Shown: positions 9,898 to 22,129 of the stretch, one piece after another
How the letters are laid out: each line of letters opens with the position of its first letter
Numbering within the stretch: position 1 is the stretch's first letter
Source: Cryptomeria japonica
Lineage: Eukaryota; Streptophyta; Pinopsida; Cupressales; Cupressaceae
Length of the DNA stretch: 64,000 nucleotides
Direction: 5' to 3'
Assembly: GCF_030272615.1 (NCBI RefSeq)
Contig: NC_081413.1
Coordinates: forward strand, 158,628,849-158,692,848
The notes under the pieces: model-generated
Databases searched by the model: none
What the model was told of the DNA's origin: nothing
The model's input: the letters and a program-made list of their open reading frames with translations, nothing else
Position numbers and translations under genes: made by a program

Positions 9898-12488
9898 GTA
9901 TATTGTACCATTGTTTATTTATGGACTGTATCTTGGATGGCTCTTGGTAGCCGATTTTGTAGACTTCATTGTACTCTGATATATGAGATGATATATATAT
10001 ATATGAGGAGATCCCATATTTTGGTGATATGCATTTGATTTATGTATGGATGTTTATGCCTGATGATGATTTATTGCTTAGATGGATGTGTGTACATGTA
10101 TGCATTTGATGAGGTATTTCCTATATGCATGTTTTTATGATGAGTTATGATGTGAGATACTGACATATGAATGCAGGTTTATATACATATGATGTATTTG
10201 ATTTTTGACATAATGCTTTATGTATGTAATGCCATGATGATATATGCTTATGTTTGATGCATGAACAGGATTTTGGTATTTCCTATTGCGATGTAATGAT
10301 GAGATAATGTTAATGCAATGGTTGAATGAATGATGTTATGTATGAATATGCATCTAGACGTGTTTAGATGAATGTAATATGGATAAACAAAATGTAAAGT
10401 ACACATGTTTTATATGAGAATGCCTAAATGATGATGTATCGGAGTATATAATATGAACCAATGTTTTTGGAAACAAATGGATTTTATGACTCTAAATGTT
10501 TTAAGTAAACATGATGATATGAGGATACTATAACTTATGTTGTTAATAACTGCACCTTAATGCAATTAAAAATGGATAATGAAATGTAATGTGAAATGAC
10601 TCCTAAAATGTGCCTAATAAGATATGTTAATAAATGGAGGAATGAATGCCCCTTTTAACTATATAAAGGAATGGATGTAATGATAAATGATAAAGGATAA
10701 TGAAATGATGATGAATAATCAATACTATATGAATGCTTAGTAAAGGACTAAATATAATCAAAGACAATTTAATCCCACGAATAAATCAACCTATTTATGA
10801 TTAATGCAATGATGCAAAATGATTGATGAAAACTAATGTCCAAAATGAACTATATGCAATATTAAGTTTAAAAATGACATGAATGTTTAATGCAAGATGC
10901 AACTAAACGTTAATGCAAGATGCAACGAAATACTTAATGCAAGATGCAACTAAATGGGAGGATGATATGATCATGAGGAATGCAAGGTTTGTAAGACTTT
11001 GCGTGATGCATTGATGATGTATCAGAGTACTCGATCGTGATTGTATCCAAGATCATCTTTTATTGGTCATTTGTTGCATGTAAATCCTACATATGAATGA
11101 ATGGGTGGGTGATATGCAATGGAATGCAATGTATAAACAGATGAGATGAGATGACGATCCATAGTGCTCTATTTTCATCATTGAGCTTTAAAATGTTGGA
11201 AGAAAATACAAGCATCTGGACACAATGATTCAAGATGACCTGAGTATTTCTTTCATGGATTTTAATATAGCAAGTTAATACAAACGACTTGATATAAGGG
11301 TCAAGTCGACCAGAGTATTGCTTGCGGAACAGACAAGGATTATCTCCTTTCATGCATGACTTGGATCGTCCTCCTTGATCTTAGGCTGATCAGATCCTGA
11401 GACAAGTGCATACCGTACTAAGAAAATAAAACCTTTATCCAATTTGGAGGAAGAGGAACCAAAGAATGAGCATTGTACCTGCAAACAAACAGTATATACA
11501 TAAAGAATAAAGAATAAGGATCCTTGGTAATGGTTCATGCCCATATGGTCGAGGTATACGCTGTAGTCAGCAAGCCATAATGATCGATGACTGCATTTGG
11601 CATAAGATCACGTAGCTTAGTGAACTTCCCACGTAGACACCATTAGTACATGCCCCAGAACTTCATCGGAAATAATGCGCAAATGATACAAACAATGCTG
11701 AAAGATTTCGATACAAAGAAACGAAGGCTTGTACTCACAAATCAACCAAGTATTTGATAGCTGAACATAATTTTCTTGTCAAAGAAAATGTCACTTTTGT
11801 CTTTGTTTTGGTAAGGAAGGATGCATCCTTGTTTAAAGACAGGTTTGGATTGTTAATGTCGATTGTGTGGTTTGATTGATAAATGGTCTTTGTGTGAGTA
11901 TTTTGTCAATCTTTGTTTTGTATCTATGAGTATGTACAATGTGTTGTCATGTTTTTGGTTCGATTTTTGATGGTTTTTCGATGTTTTTTGGATTTTTGTG
12001 AGACATTTTTCTGAGTGTTTTTGGTATTTTGATGATTGTTTGAATGTTTTTGGTATTTTGAGAGTCACTTTTCCAATGTTTTTGGTATTTTCTGATGATT
12101 GCTTGAATGAAGAACTTTAACGAATCATAAGACAATGTAGAATCCACTTCCATCAATAGGTTAAGGGCATTGCCCCCAGTGTAGACATGTCGATGATATA
12201 GCGGGATGCAAGACGCATGGAGTACTTTCTCTTTGATTACAGATTAAATAACAAGCCATGGTTAGGATGGATGGATGGGTGTATGCATGACTGTGATCGC
12301 AACGAGCCTGAAAGATACTGGAGCCATTATCTTTACGAGTGGCGCCTGTTTTCCAGGTTTTCACCATCACACTTACCTAAGGTGCCACCGGAGTGGTTGT
12401 TCACCGTTTGGATGTATGATTTTTCTTTACTTTTTTTGAATGTTTTTGTATTTTCTGGTATGCCGGGGAGCCTGATGCTCTGTACAGC
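9898..12488. other. Element A 3' non-coding internal region
   Basis: There is no supportable gene between the PMD tail and the integrase stop. 9960-11000 is AT-rich with many ATGATG and ATGNATG words. 11530-11700 resembles element B around 39060-39230 (TCGAGGTAT, GCCCCARAACTTCAT). 11840-12110 is T-rich with repeated TTTTTGGTATTTT, again matched by a T-rich tract in B (39600-39840). A short GCCCCCAGTGT-like block follows in both. B is therefore co-linear with A here. Confidence 0.6.
10887..10957. repeat. Short tandem repeat, about 24 nt x 3
   Basis: TTAATGCAAGATGCAAC recurs three times with small spacer changes. Confidence 0.7.
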
Positions 12489-13814
12489 TTATGTGTAAAA
12501 CCGTTTGAGGTGCATGTTGTTGATTGGATCGGCAAGCGGTTCTCCTTCTGATGTAGCCAACTGATATGCCCCGGACCCGAATACAGCAGTGACAACATAT
12601 GGGCCCAACCAGTTTGATTCAAACTTGCCTTGATGTTCTCTATTTGGTTGGTTGCGAGGATTCTCTCGAAGAACAAGATCACCTACCTCAAATGTACGAG
12701 ATCTAACTCGGTGATTGTAGCTTCTGCTCATGCGCTGCTGATAGGCTTTGAGATGATTGTATGCAGCTTGTCGCTTTTCATCAAGTAACTCTAAGTCCTG
12801 CAGATGGGATACTCTGTATGCTTCATCATCGATGAGATTATGCAAGGAAACTCGTAAGGATGGTATCTCGACCTCAATAGGTAAGATGGCTTCAGCACCA
12901 TAGACCAATGAATAAGGAGTTGCGCCTGTAGGGGTCCTAATGCTAGTTCGATATGCCCATAATGCTGGATTCAATTGAACATGCCAATCATGACCGGCAT
13001 CATTTACCGTCTTCTTTAGGATCCGCAATATGTTTTTATTCGATGCTTCGGCCTGACCATTGCCTTGTGGGTAATAGGGGGTGGAAAAGCGATGTTGGAT
13101 ATGAAATTTCTCACAGAGCTCACGGACATCCTGATTTTTGAAAGGAAGACCGTTATCTGTGATGATGGACATGGGTACACCATACCGATAGATGATGTAG
13201 TTGAGGATAAATGAGGCGATCTGCTTGCCGGTGACTTGGGTAAGTGGAACAGCTTCGATCCACTTTGTGAAGTATTCGGTAGTGGTAATAATGAATTTAT
13301 GGCCATTGGATGAAGATGGATGAATCTTACCCACAAGGTCAAGGCCCCATTGACAGAAAGGCCATGGTGTTGTGATTGGTTGTAGTTCCTGTGCAGGTGC
13401 ATGTATCAGGTCACCATGAATTTGACATTTCTTGCATTTCCTGACAAAGTAGTAGGAATCCTTTTCCATAGATGGCCAATAGTATCCAGCTCGCATGATC
13501 TTCTTGGCTAGTGATGGACCACTTGAGTGAGTCCCGCAAATTCCTTCATCTACCTCTTCTAAAACCTTTTTTATCTCACCTTGTTCCAGACATCGAAGGA
13601 GAGTACCATCAAGACTGCGTCGGTATAGGGTTTCGGCAATAATGGTATATCGAGCAGTTTGGCGAATGAAGGTTTTACGTTGGTTATTTGATTGGTCGAG
13701 AGGAAGGGTGTGATCGCGGAGATAGGTGTAGAACTCACCGTATCATGGGGATTCAGAACCGACAAGGTGACATATCATTTCGCATTCAGGGATATCATAA
13801 GCGGGGATCCAAAG
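12489..13814 (-). pseudogene. Element A integrase
   Basis: This is the C-terminal part of the polyprotein. The zinc-binding region keeps CGTH and CKKC, but the residue before EGICGTH is Asp where the family usually has His. Core residues, numbered from the methionine at 13496, are Asp53 (GLDLVG), Asp114 (ITDNG) and Glu150 (GNGQAE), a DD35E triad. The C-terminal part has FEVGDLVLR and the LGPYVV segment and ends cleanly at 12489. There is no chromodomain, as expected for Tat elements. An in-frame TGA lies at 13743-13745, where the context suggests a former Trp. The core itself is unbroken for 335 codons. Confidence 0.9.
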
Positions 13815-14857
13815 CTATTCTACCAAGAACTCGTAGCGTGTTGAATTTTGTGGAAGATCTAGTAGAGATGCGATGGTAGCCATAGCGTCAGCAGCTCGAT
13901 TCTGATCTGTTGGTATCTGCTCAAAAGTGATAGTAGTAAATGATGTCTTTAGATTGTCCACCATTTGCTTGTATGGCATGAGTTTATCATCTTTGGTCTG
14001 ATAGTCATCTGTTGCTTGTCGAATGACAGTTGCGAGTCGCCATATACTTGCAGTTCTTGTAATTTCCATTGTACGGCTAATCTGAGTCCTGTGATCAAGG
14101 CCTCATACTCTGCTATGTTGTTTGTGCATGGAAATGTGAGTCTGTAAGACTTCGGAATGCTATCACCCTGAGGTGTGATAAACAGAATGCCTGCCCCCGA
14201 GCCGTGCCTAGTGTATGAACCATCAAAATATAGTTTCCATGGTTGTGCTGTTTTGATCGTGAATATCTCTTCATCTGGAAAATTGGAAATGAGAGGATGA
14301 TCACCTATGAGAGGTGCATCAGCCAACTGATCTGCAATAACCTGACCTTTGATAGCTTTATGGTCCACATACTCAATGTCAAATTCACTTAGAATCATCA
14401 CCCATTTGGCCAAGCGACCTGTCAATGCTGCTTTGCTAAGTAAGTACTTGAGTGGATCAATTTTTGTGATGAGTTGTACCTTGTGCGTCAACAGATAGTG
14501 CCACAATTTAGTGGCTGCTAAGATTACTGCTAGGCAAGCTCGCTCAATAGGTGTGTAATTGAGTTCATAGCCCACTAGCGTGCGAGAGATGTAGTATACA
14601 GCACACTCTTTTCCTTCTGGATTATGTTGTGCCAGTAGTACACCCAATGCTATACTTGTTGCTGAGATATAGAGTAACAATGGTCTACTTGGATTTGGTG
14701 GCATCAACAATGGTGGATTCATGAGATAGTCTTTAAGCGTCTGAAATGCTTGTTGGCATCGGGCATCCCACTGAAAGCGGATATTCTTGTGTAGCAGGTG
14801 TGTGAATGGGTGACACTTATCAGCCAATTGTGCAATGAATCTTCGGATGGATTGAAG
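13815..14857 (-). pseudogene. Element A tandem RNase H domains (gypsy type plus archaeal type)
   Basis: The first RNase H (about 14827-14320) shows LLLYISATSIALGVLLAQ and SRTLVGYELNYTPIERACLA; the usual first Asp of this inactive-type domain is not visible. The second is an archaeal-type RNase H: LYFDGSYTRHGSGAGI, NIAEYEALITGL, GDSQL (about 14240-14040). A one-base deletion just after GDSQL, near 14030, shifts the frame; downstream code (TKDDKLMPYKQM, NRAADAMA) resumes in the other frame and ends at a TAG at 13815. The duplicated RNase H is a diagnostic feature of Tat/Ogre elements. It would remove template RNA during reverse transcription. Confidence 0.88.
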
Positions 14858-15559
14858 TCATCCTTGTAGTGTTCTTAGCTGACTGATATTCTTTGGAGGT
14901 GGCATGTCCATGATAGCTTTTACCTTTGCTGGGTCAACCTCAATGCCTTTGCTTGAGACAATGTATCCTAGAAGCTTCCCAGAGGTCACTCCAAAGACAC
15001 ATTTCTTTGGGTTGAGCCGAACATGGTATTGTTCCAGTCTATCGAAGATTTGATCTAAGATGTGGAGGTGCCCTTCTCTGGTGAGCGATTTTGCTAGTAA
15101 GTCATCCACATAATCTTCCATCATAGTATGCATCATGTCGTGGAAGATGGTGGTCATTGCTCTTTGATATGTTGCTCCTGCATTCTTTAGACCGAAAGGC
15201 ATCACATTCCAGCAATATGTGCCCCATGGACAGGTGAAGGCTATCTTATGTTGATCTTCTGGTGCGATCTTTATCTGATTGTATCTGGAAAAACCATCCA
15301 TGAGTGAAAGCATAGCATGTCCTGCTGTCAGATCTACTATGATGTCGATATTTGGTAGGGGGAAGTCATCCTTAGGACATGCCTTATTCAGATCTCTGAA
15401 GCCAGTACAAATGCGGATGCCCCCTTTTGGTTTGCCAACTGGCACAATGTTGGAGATCCATTCTGCATAATCAATTGGTCTAATGAAACCAACATCTAGG
15501 AGTTTCTTGAGTTCGGTTTTGACTAGCACTGCAATCTGGGGATGCATCTTACGAAGCTT
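14858..15559 (-). pseudogene. Element A reverse transcriptase
   Basis: The segment is open for 229 codons. It shows the N-terminal WISNIVPVGKPKGG and RICTGFRDLNKACPKD, the palm motifs DGFSRYNQI and MPFGLKNAGATYQRAM, and the catalytic YVDD at 15112-15101, intact. The thumb region ends LRTLQG before a TGA (14858-14860), which in relatives is typically a CGA-type Arg position. A TAG at 15560-15562 separates it from the upstream spacer, where a Gln is usual. The RT core itself would be catalytically complete. Confidence 0.92.
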
Positions 15560-16984
15560 CTACTTGACAGGTTTGGCTCCTTCTGCTACTGTGAGGTGAT
15601 GCATGACTAAATCCGGATCAAGCCCAGGCATGTCTGCATATGACCATGCAAAGTTGATCTGGCATTGCTGGAAGAACTCTATAAATTTAGGCTGTTCCTC
15701 TGGAGTGAGAAGAGATGCCAGATGTATAATATGAGGATTTTCAGGAGTCCCCACATTGTATTCTTTGGTCTCCTCAATGAGGATCGTTGATCGTTCCTGT
15801 TGTGCATTAGCAGGGAGAATGTCAAACCCTTCATCCTCAGGCGCCTCAGAGAGGTTTTCACCGTTGGATACGCTCTTTCTTTTTACTTTTGTCGGATCAA
15901 ACAGTGCCACAGTGTGGTTTTCACTGGAAGATCCATGTTTTATTGTTATATTTTTGCAGCTGAAAGGTTTGGCATCCGCCCCGAAGTATGCTGCGCTATT
16001 AAGTTTAATGGCGAATCCAGCTTTGTGATCCCCGCTTGGTAGATTATCCCTTAGTTCCAAAAAGTCAATGATAGCCTCATCGTTTTGGAAGAGGTCAAGA
16101 CATGGGGGATTCGATTGGTTCCATTCAATGAGTTTAGGGTGGATAATGGGTATTACTTCATCGATTAGGTTAAGTTTAGTAGATGTATCAGTGAGGGTTA
16201 AGACAGTGTGGTGAAGGTCGTTGATGGTACTCTCCCTGTTAGAATCAGGCGTAGGATGAGACGTAGGGTTTGTGGAAGATGTTTCCAGCTCAGGTACCCA
16301 AGTGGTCTTTATCTGTGCTTCTCCATAAACAGGGATGTCTTTGCATGGTGGAGGTGGTGATGTGTCTTCCTCATCTGAAGTATTAAGCTGCACTGAATCA
16401 AATTCCCACTCATGTGAGTCAGTCTCTAAATCACTTTCCAGTATCTGATTGCTATACCATACTGGGATGTCTTTTGAGTTAAACACGGTAGGTGTGATTG
16501 GTTTATGTATTTTTGTAGTGATTACAGAATCTGGTACAGGGAGTATCGGTAATATTGACTCAGTTGCTTCTGCTGGAAGTGCTGGTGCCATAGATGCTGC
16601 CGCGTGTTCTGATATAGTTGCTGCTGCTACTGGTGTTATTGATGTGATGACTACTGCGGATGAGATGACTGGTTCGATTGGTGGGATGTTTGGCATTGGT
16701 GATAGTTGTGGTGGTGTTGTGAGCCTCGATGGGGCAGTGGGGATAGTTCTTGATGGTGCTTTGATTATAAAAGGTGTCCTCTTTGCAATAGGTGGGCAAA
16801 ATGGTTTGCTAGGTTTGCCTTTGAATCTGAGTTTAGGAAGGATCTCTTTTTCAAAGCCTAGGCCGGTATTACCTTTGGGCTTGAATTCTGGTAGAAGAGG
16901 TTCATGTCATCCTTGTTTGCAGTATCCCAAAGCACTCTGACCATCATATCCCATTCTTTGCATAATGAGGAGGCCTTTACCATA
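15560..16984 (-). pseudogene. Element A protease-RT spacer with G-patch-like motif
   Basis: The frame is the same as protease and RT. Near its start is MGYDGQSALGYCKQG, a G-patch-like motif (RNA-binding motif found in some Tat elements), interrupted downstream by a TGA at 16907-16909. A Pro/Ser/Thr-rich linker and an acidic stretch follow. The C-terminal part (FIEFFQQCQINFAWSYADMPGL) is the conserved segment that precedes RT in Tat elements. It ends at the TAG at 15560. Element B keeps a counterpart of this region at 41707-42981. Confidence 0.75.
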
Positions 16985-17998
16985 CTATTCCATAGGAAGT
17001 GTAACTTGCGGTTTATCAGTAGTGATGAGATCTTTATAGATCCATTCCACTAGGTCCTCATCTTGTGTCTCTTCCTCTTGACTCTTTCCAAGGATGAAAG
17101 GTGTCAAGGCACATGCAGGCGTGATTAATGGTTGTTGGAGTAACTGTGGTGGTTTACCATATGTTCTAGGGGAAGTGGGCATCTGTCCCACGCAAAAGAG
17201 TTGACTCAAGTTGTATTCCCCGGGACCTTCCTCTGCGACTTTCATCTTAAGCTTTTCTTGCTTGGGTATAGGGGTGTTTGAACTGATAAGAGAGGCGGGA
17301 CTTACATATGATGTGGAGGGAATGGCTTCCCTATTATTAGGAACAGTAATCTCTGGTTGATGGCTGATATTATGGAAAAAAGCAAAGGGATTTGCATCAC
17401 CCAGGATTGTGATCTCTGTACCGTTATGTGGGAACTTGATACATTGATGGTAGGTGGATGGAACGGCTTGCATGGCATGTATCCAAGGTCTTCCTAATAA
17501 TAGATTGTATGGCAGAGGAAGGTCCAGAACCTGACAAATGATGTGCTTTACCATAGGGCCCACTCGGATTGGCAGTACCACAGCTCCTTTGGATGAATGC
17601 TCTGCATCATCATAGGCCTTGATGGTGATCTTCTTGCGAGGATCCACTGATTCTACTGCATAGCCTAATGTTGTGACCAATTGTAGTGTACAAATGTTCA
17701 GGCCTGCTCCATTATCTATCAAGACTCGCTTGATCCTGTGTTGGTTGATAAAGCCTTCAATGTGTAGCGAAGCATTATGAGGTTGTTGGAAAGAAGAGTT
17801 GTCACTTTCAGAAAAAGTGAGACAAGGTGATGACTTTAGATTCCCAACCATGGCTTGAAACTGGTCCGTATTCAGGTTTGCAGGGACTGATGCCTCTTGG
17901 AGTGCCTGATCCAAGATAGTTTTATGAGAAGGCGATAGGCGTAAAAGCTCTAAAATGGATATGAGCGCAGGGATTTTGTCTAATTGTTCCACAAGATT
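16985..17998 (-). pseudogene. Element A aspartic protease region
   Basis: The active-site loop is VLIDNGAGLNIC (Asp at 17716-17714), with Asn in place of the usual Ser/Thr of DSG/DTG. The flap-side LLLGRPWIHAMQAVPSTYHQ is characteristic of plant gypsy proteases. The segment follows gag in the same frame after a TAA at 17999-18001 and ends in a TAG at 16985-16987. It would cleave the polyprotein in the virus-like particle. Confidence 0.85.
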
Positions 17999-19765
17999 TT
18001 ATTGCTTTGGGACGGAGGTGGTGCCTTGTGGAGCTGCCTTGATGGTGACCTTGCCACGATGCATAACAACATTGCAATTGGAGTTGGGATTTTTGAAGGT
18101 TATAGTTGCAATTTGTTCATTGGCATCATACAGGTGATTTACAGTGTAGTTATACGCAACCTGCGTATAATCAGTGGTGTCAGTGCCTCGCCAGGAAGTG
18201 GAAGGACCCCTTTGATCTTGTGATGGAAGCGGATTCTTGAACATCTGATGATCATTATTTGTTGTTTTTGGGTCATGTCCTTCAATCTCAATTTCTCCTC
18301 GATCAATAAGATCCTGAATAAGATCTTTCAATCGGTGACAATTGCTTGTCTTGTGTCCTCGTCCTTGATGGAACTCACAGTGTTCAGTAACTCTCCACCA
18401 TGCCGGTTTGACTTGAGGCTCATAGTTTGATAGCTTAGGTAGAGTGACCAAATTCTGAGAAAGGAGTTGTCGCAACACTGTTTCAATGGGTTCCCCTAAG
18501 GGAGTGTATGTGCGTTTTTGTTTTTGTGGACGAGGTCTTGGTTCATCTTGAGATGTGATGCGACCTTGATTAGGAGGAACATTTGTGTTATTCTGAGGTG
18601 GAGGATTTTGCCCTGCAAATCGAACCATAGGTTGTGCATTTTGGATAGTTCGAGCATCCACAACCCCATCATTGACAATATTTTTGTTTTTGTTCCAGAA
18701 GTTTGGTTTATCACTATTGAAGCGTGGACGAGGACCATCTTTTGGTTCATTAAAGATTTTGATGAGTCCTTTCTTGATGAGTGCCCTTTCACATTTTATA
18801 CCTTTGGTAATCATATCGTTAAAGGAGTCTGTGTCTTTGACATCCAGGTGAAATTCTATTTCTTTGTTTAAGTTGGAAATGAAAATTTCCACTAGTTCTC
18901 ATTCAAGTAACTGAAGAGAATGTCTGCTAGACATTTGGCGCCATCGTTGCAGGAATACTGAGAATAATTCACCTGGTTTTTGTTTGGTGTTGCAGAGATC
19001 AACCATAGTGATATCACGTTCAATGTTATAAGAGTAATGAGATAGAAACTTCTGGATGAGTTCCTCAAATGTTCTAATGCCACCTGGTAGTCGGGAAAAC
19101 CATGATGTGGTTGTTCCTCCCAAGCTTTGGGGAAAAAGGCGCATTAGGTATGTGTCCTCATAAGCCACTTCAAGACAAGCGGAATGAAATTCTCGGACAT
19201 GATCACGGGGATCCCCCTTTCCTCTATATTTTTCAAATTTGGGTGTTTCGAACCCACGTGGAAAGGGTGGCATATAAAGATTCCTATCAAAAGGATAGGG
19301 ACAAATGTCATTAAGTGAGAATTGATTGGTCTTAACACCACTATGAAGTTGTTGGGCGAGATTCTCGACTTGTTGCCGCAACATCTCCATTTCATTTGGA
19401 GGAGGAGGTGGTGGGTTACCTCGAGGAATGTTATATCTGGTGTGATTTCTACCTCTTTCCTCCTCATGGCGACTTTGTCTTTCTGATGCTTGTCTTAATT
19501 GGGCAAGATCAAAGTCAGAGGGGAGTTTGGCTCCATCTTGAGTGAGTTTTAAGAAGTGAGCATCCGCATTGCTCCTGAGTATTTCATCAAATAATCTGTT
19601 AAAGTGAGGGTTATGCTGAACCCTTTCGATTGTTGAAGGAGTGGGAGTACTTGGGTTTTCATCATTTGCATTTCCTCCAAGTACTTCTTGAAATTCATTG
19701 AGGTTGTCCTCTTCTTCCTCAATTTCTATTTCTCATTGCCTTGATCGCGATCGGGTTTGAGCCAT
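17999..19765 (-). pseudogene. Element A Gag
   Basis: The ATG at 19765-19763 is in frame with the rest of gag-pol, but codon 11 is TGA (19735-19733). An acidic, Pro-rich N-terminus follows. The Retrotrans_gag capsid core is at about 19300-18900: FETPKFEKYRGKGDPRDHVR, SWFSRLPGGI, FLSHYSYNIE. A TGA at 18899-18901 follows LLE. The nucleocapsid part has a CEFHQGRGHKTSNC zinc-knuckle variant (near 18375-18335), common in Tat elements, and a basic Pro-rich stretch before it. Gag would package the genomic RNA. There is no frameshift between gag and pol, so this family uses one reading frame. Confidence 0.88.
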
Positions 19766-20210
19766 TTTGTTTACAAGTTTTGTTTTGAAGTTGATTGAAG
19801 ATGATGATGAGTTGTTGATGAAAGATTGATGATTTAGTGGTTTGTGTGGTATGTAGATCTCTAGCACTCTAAAGTAGATGTAACCAAAATTCCTTCTTCG
19901 AATTGCTTGCTTGTTTGATAAGTTTGAATGTGATAAGGTGTAGAGAAATCTGAGATGTGTTACAGATTTTGACTACCTAGTAATGAGAGGATTCACTCAT
20001 GAACTAGTTTTAACCTGCGTAGATGTGTCTCTTAGGATGAGCTTATCCTAGATGTAGAAACAATCTAAAAGGTGATGTGATGTGTTTGATTCAAGCAATA
20101 TCTAAAAAGGGATCTTGGGGACAAGAACCTTCGAATGTTTTGAGAGTTGGAACGGATTGATGATGAAGTGATGATGTATGAGTAAGATACTGGATGTTTT
20201 GTTTTCAACT

Positions 20211-20882
20211 TCAATAAAAACTTTGTGTTACAAATGGAACAAACTCTACCTCTTCCCTTTCAGGCATTGGTGGCACTTCTCGAGCTGTGTTGTAGGTGAT
20301 ACAGACGTTTGGGAAGAAGTTGGGATTGATCTTTCCTCCTTGATTTTTGTGATAACTTAGAGCTCTATATTGCATAAAAGCTCTGCGGTTCAATGATTCT
20401 GAATCAAACTCGTTTGTTTTACCTTGAAGGTATAGACGCATGCGATATAGAAAGACTCTATGTGAGACAAAAATTTGTCTATTAAGATAGAAGAATTTCC
20501 TCCTTTTGATCAAAGCTTTTGAGCTTAATGGTCTCCTTTTCAAGTTGATATTCTGATGACACTTCTTCTTTCGCAAGATGTGAAGAATGGTCATAAAATT
20601 TGACTCTTTGTTTGTTTTGCACTTTGTTTTTGGTATTTTTGTTTGTTTTTTATGTGTTTGGTTGTTTTGAAAAATGTTTGGTTGGATGAATACTTTGTTT
20701 TTGGGAAGTGATTTTCTGATTTTTCTTTGACAAGAAAACAAAGCAAGCACACAAACACAAGAATGTTGCCTAAAAGGCACAAATGAGTATGGGTCTAGAT
20801 CAACCCAATCCTTGGACTTTGTTTTTGACCCTTCCTTTAGATGTATTTTAAGGTGTATTTCCAAAGCCTGAAGTCGGCTCAA
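20211..20882 (-). CDS. Possible leader ORF of element A, unknown product
   Basis: The frame is 223 codons and rich in Lys, Asn and Phe. No domain, signal peptide or membrane segment is apparent. Its position upstream of gag is where Ogre-like elements carry ORF1, which is the only reason to list it. The composition is close to that of the surrounding T-rich DNA, so chance is a fair alternative. Confidence 0.2.
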   Translation of the reverse strand: MSRLQALEIHLKIHLKEGSKTKSKDWVDLDPYSFVPFRQHSCVCVLALFSCQRKIRKSLPKNKVFIQPNIFQNNQTHKKQTKIPKTKCKTNKESNFMTILHILRKKKCHQNINLKRRPLSSKALIKRRKFFYLNRQIFVSHRVFLYRMRLYLQGKTNEFDSESLNRRAFMQYRALSYHKNQGGKINPNFFPNVCITYNTAREVPPMPEREEVEFVPFVTQSFY

Positions 20883-21500
20883 TTTGCACTAGGTCTATAA
20901 AACGAACACACTTCAAACACTTTTTATCCCTAAGGTCAAATGGCCAGTTGTGATAAATTTAGCCCACATCTTGATATTTCTTCGACTTTGGTACTACATA
21001 CCTTATGAATCCCGCCTTGGCAGGTAAGGATGTGATATACTAAGTCTTGCATGAGCATAACAAATAGATGATCCCTGTGATGGGGGAGTCACCACTTTTA
21101 TCAAGCCACAAGTGACTTTTCAAAAAGCTATGTTTCTACTCAAGGAAATATGTATGGTGAGTATCTTGGGAGCAAAACCATCTATGCTCTTGCACTAAAT
21201 TATATCTCAAATATCCTCAATCAATAGAATGGGTGGGCTTCTACTTAAAGGTGTTTAGTCATGTTCGATGGCTTTGGACATAAGTTCATTCTGCAGTGAC
21301 TCACTTAAGAGCCTTGTAACTGGTGGTGGGGCCCATTTGTCCTTTCGGCCAGTTACACTATAGGAACAGCTATACCCAAGGCTACAGCTTTCGCTCTCAC
21401 CTAATTTCTATAGCGGCTCGAAGGATTTACCGCTCGAGGTCGTTCCCAAGAGTATCGATCCCTTGGCAGGCCTCTCTTAAAAAGATAAAATTTGAGTGTT

Positions 21501-21561
21501 ACTAACACTTTTCTCTTGCACCTAGAACCACGAGAGCCAAGGGAGAGGATAGTGTGTGTTA
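21501..21561 (-). other. Conserved foldable leader block (element A)
   Basis: The 61-nt block differs from element B (44365-44424) by two substitutions and one indel, although flanks and LTRs are barely alignable. In the genomic sense it starts CTAACACACACT and ends AAAAGTGTTAG. The ends can pair, with a further CCTCTC/GAGA pairing inside. It lies about 0.9 kb downstream of the primer site, before gag. A packaging or dimerisation element is a reasonable guess. Confidence 0.6.
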
Positions 21562-22129
21562 GAGGTAGGACCACCCGACTGACTCTTTGCACAAGCGTGC
21601 CAAATATGTAAAACACTTGTTCCTTTTAATCCAGCATTTGCAAATGTGATTTAACTATTTGGAGATGTTGCTCCAACAGCCATGGTGTTCGTTTTAACTT
21701 CAATGGCAAAATGTGTTGTAATCTAAAATTTTAGAAATCCTGGTCAACTTAATGAAAAACACGTTTTGCTTGAAGTAAAATTTGTTTGCAAAACCCAAAA
21801 CAAGTGGATTGTGTATTTTATTTGCACCAAAATTTTGAAGTGTGGATTGTAAATGTTAGGTCCAAATTGATGCAAGGAAATCAAATTTGTGTTGTTGATT
21901 TTAAGCACCAAAAGAAAATGGGTCCTAACTAGAAAACAATGAATATTTTTTTTTTTGTGTTTTTCAAGTTCTTTTTAAGCACTAAATGACAATTTTGTGA
22001 TTTTTATGTTGGGTTGTTAACTTGCATGAACAAAAACAAGTTAGTAAAAATCAATGTTCAAGGGGGGCTTCCACAAGCCTAAGATACTCAATTTTTTGGT
22101 TACAAAATGACTTGGACAACACTCTGTCG

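Noticed and set aside
15756-16940. Plus-strand ORFs opposite the protease-RT spacer
   Set aside because: Antisense shadows of the gag-pol frame, which has clear domains on both sides.
21401-21616. Protein-coding reading of the conserved leader block (matching ORFs in A and B)
   Set aside because: The frames contain an indel relative to each other within the best-conserved part and lack ATG starts; an RNA or DNA signal explains the conservation better.
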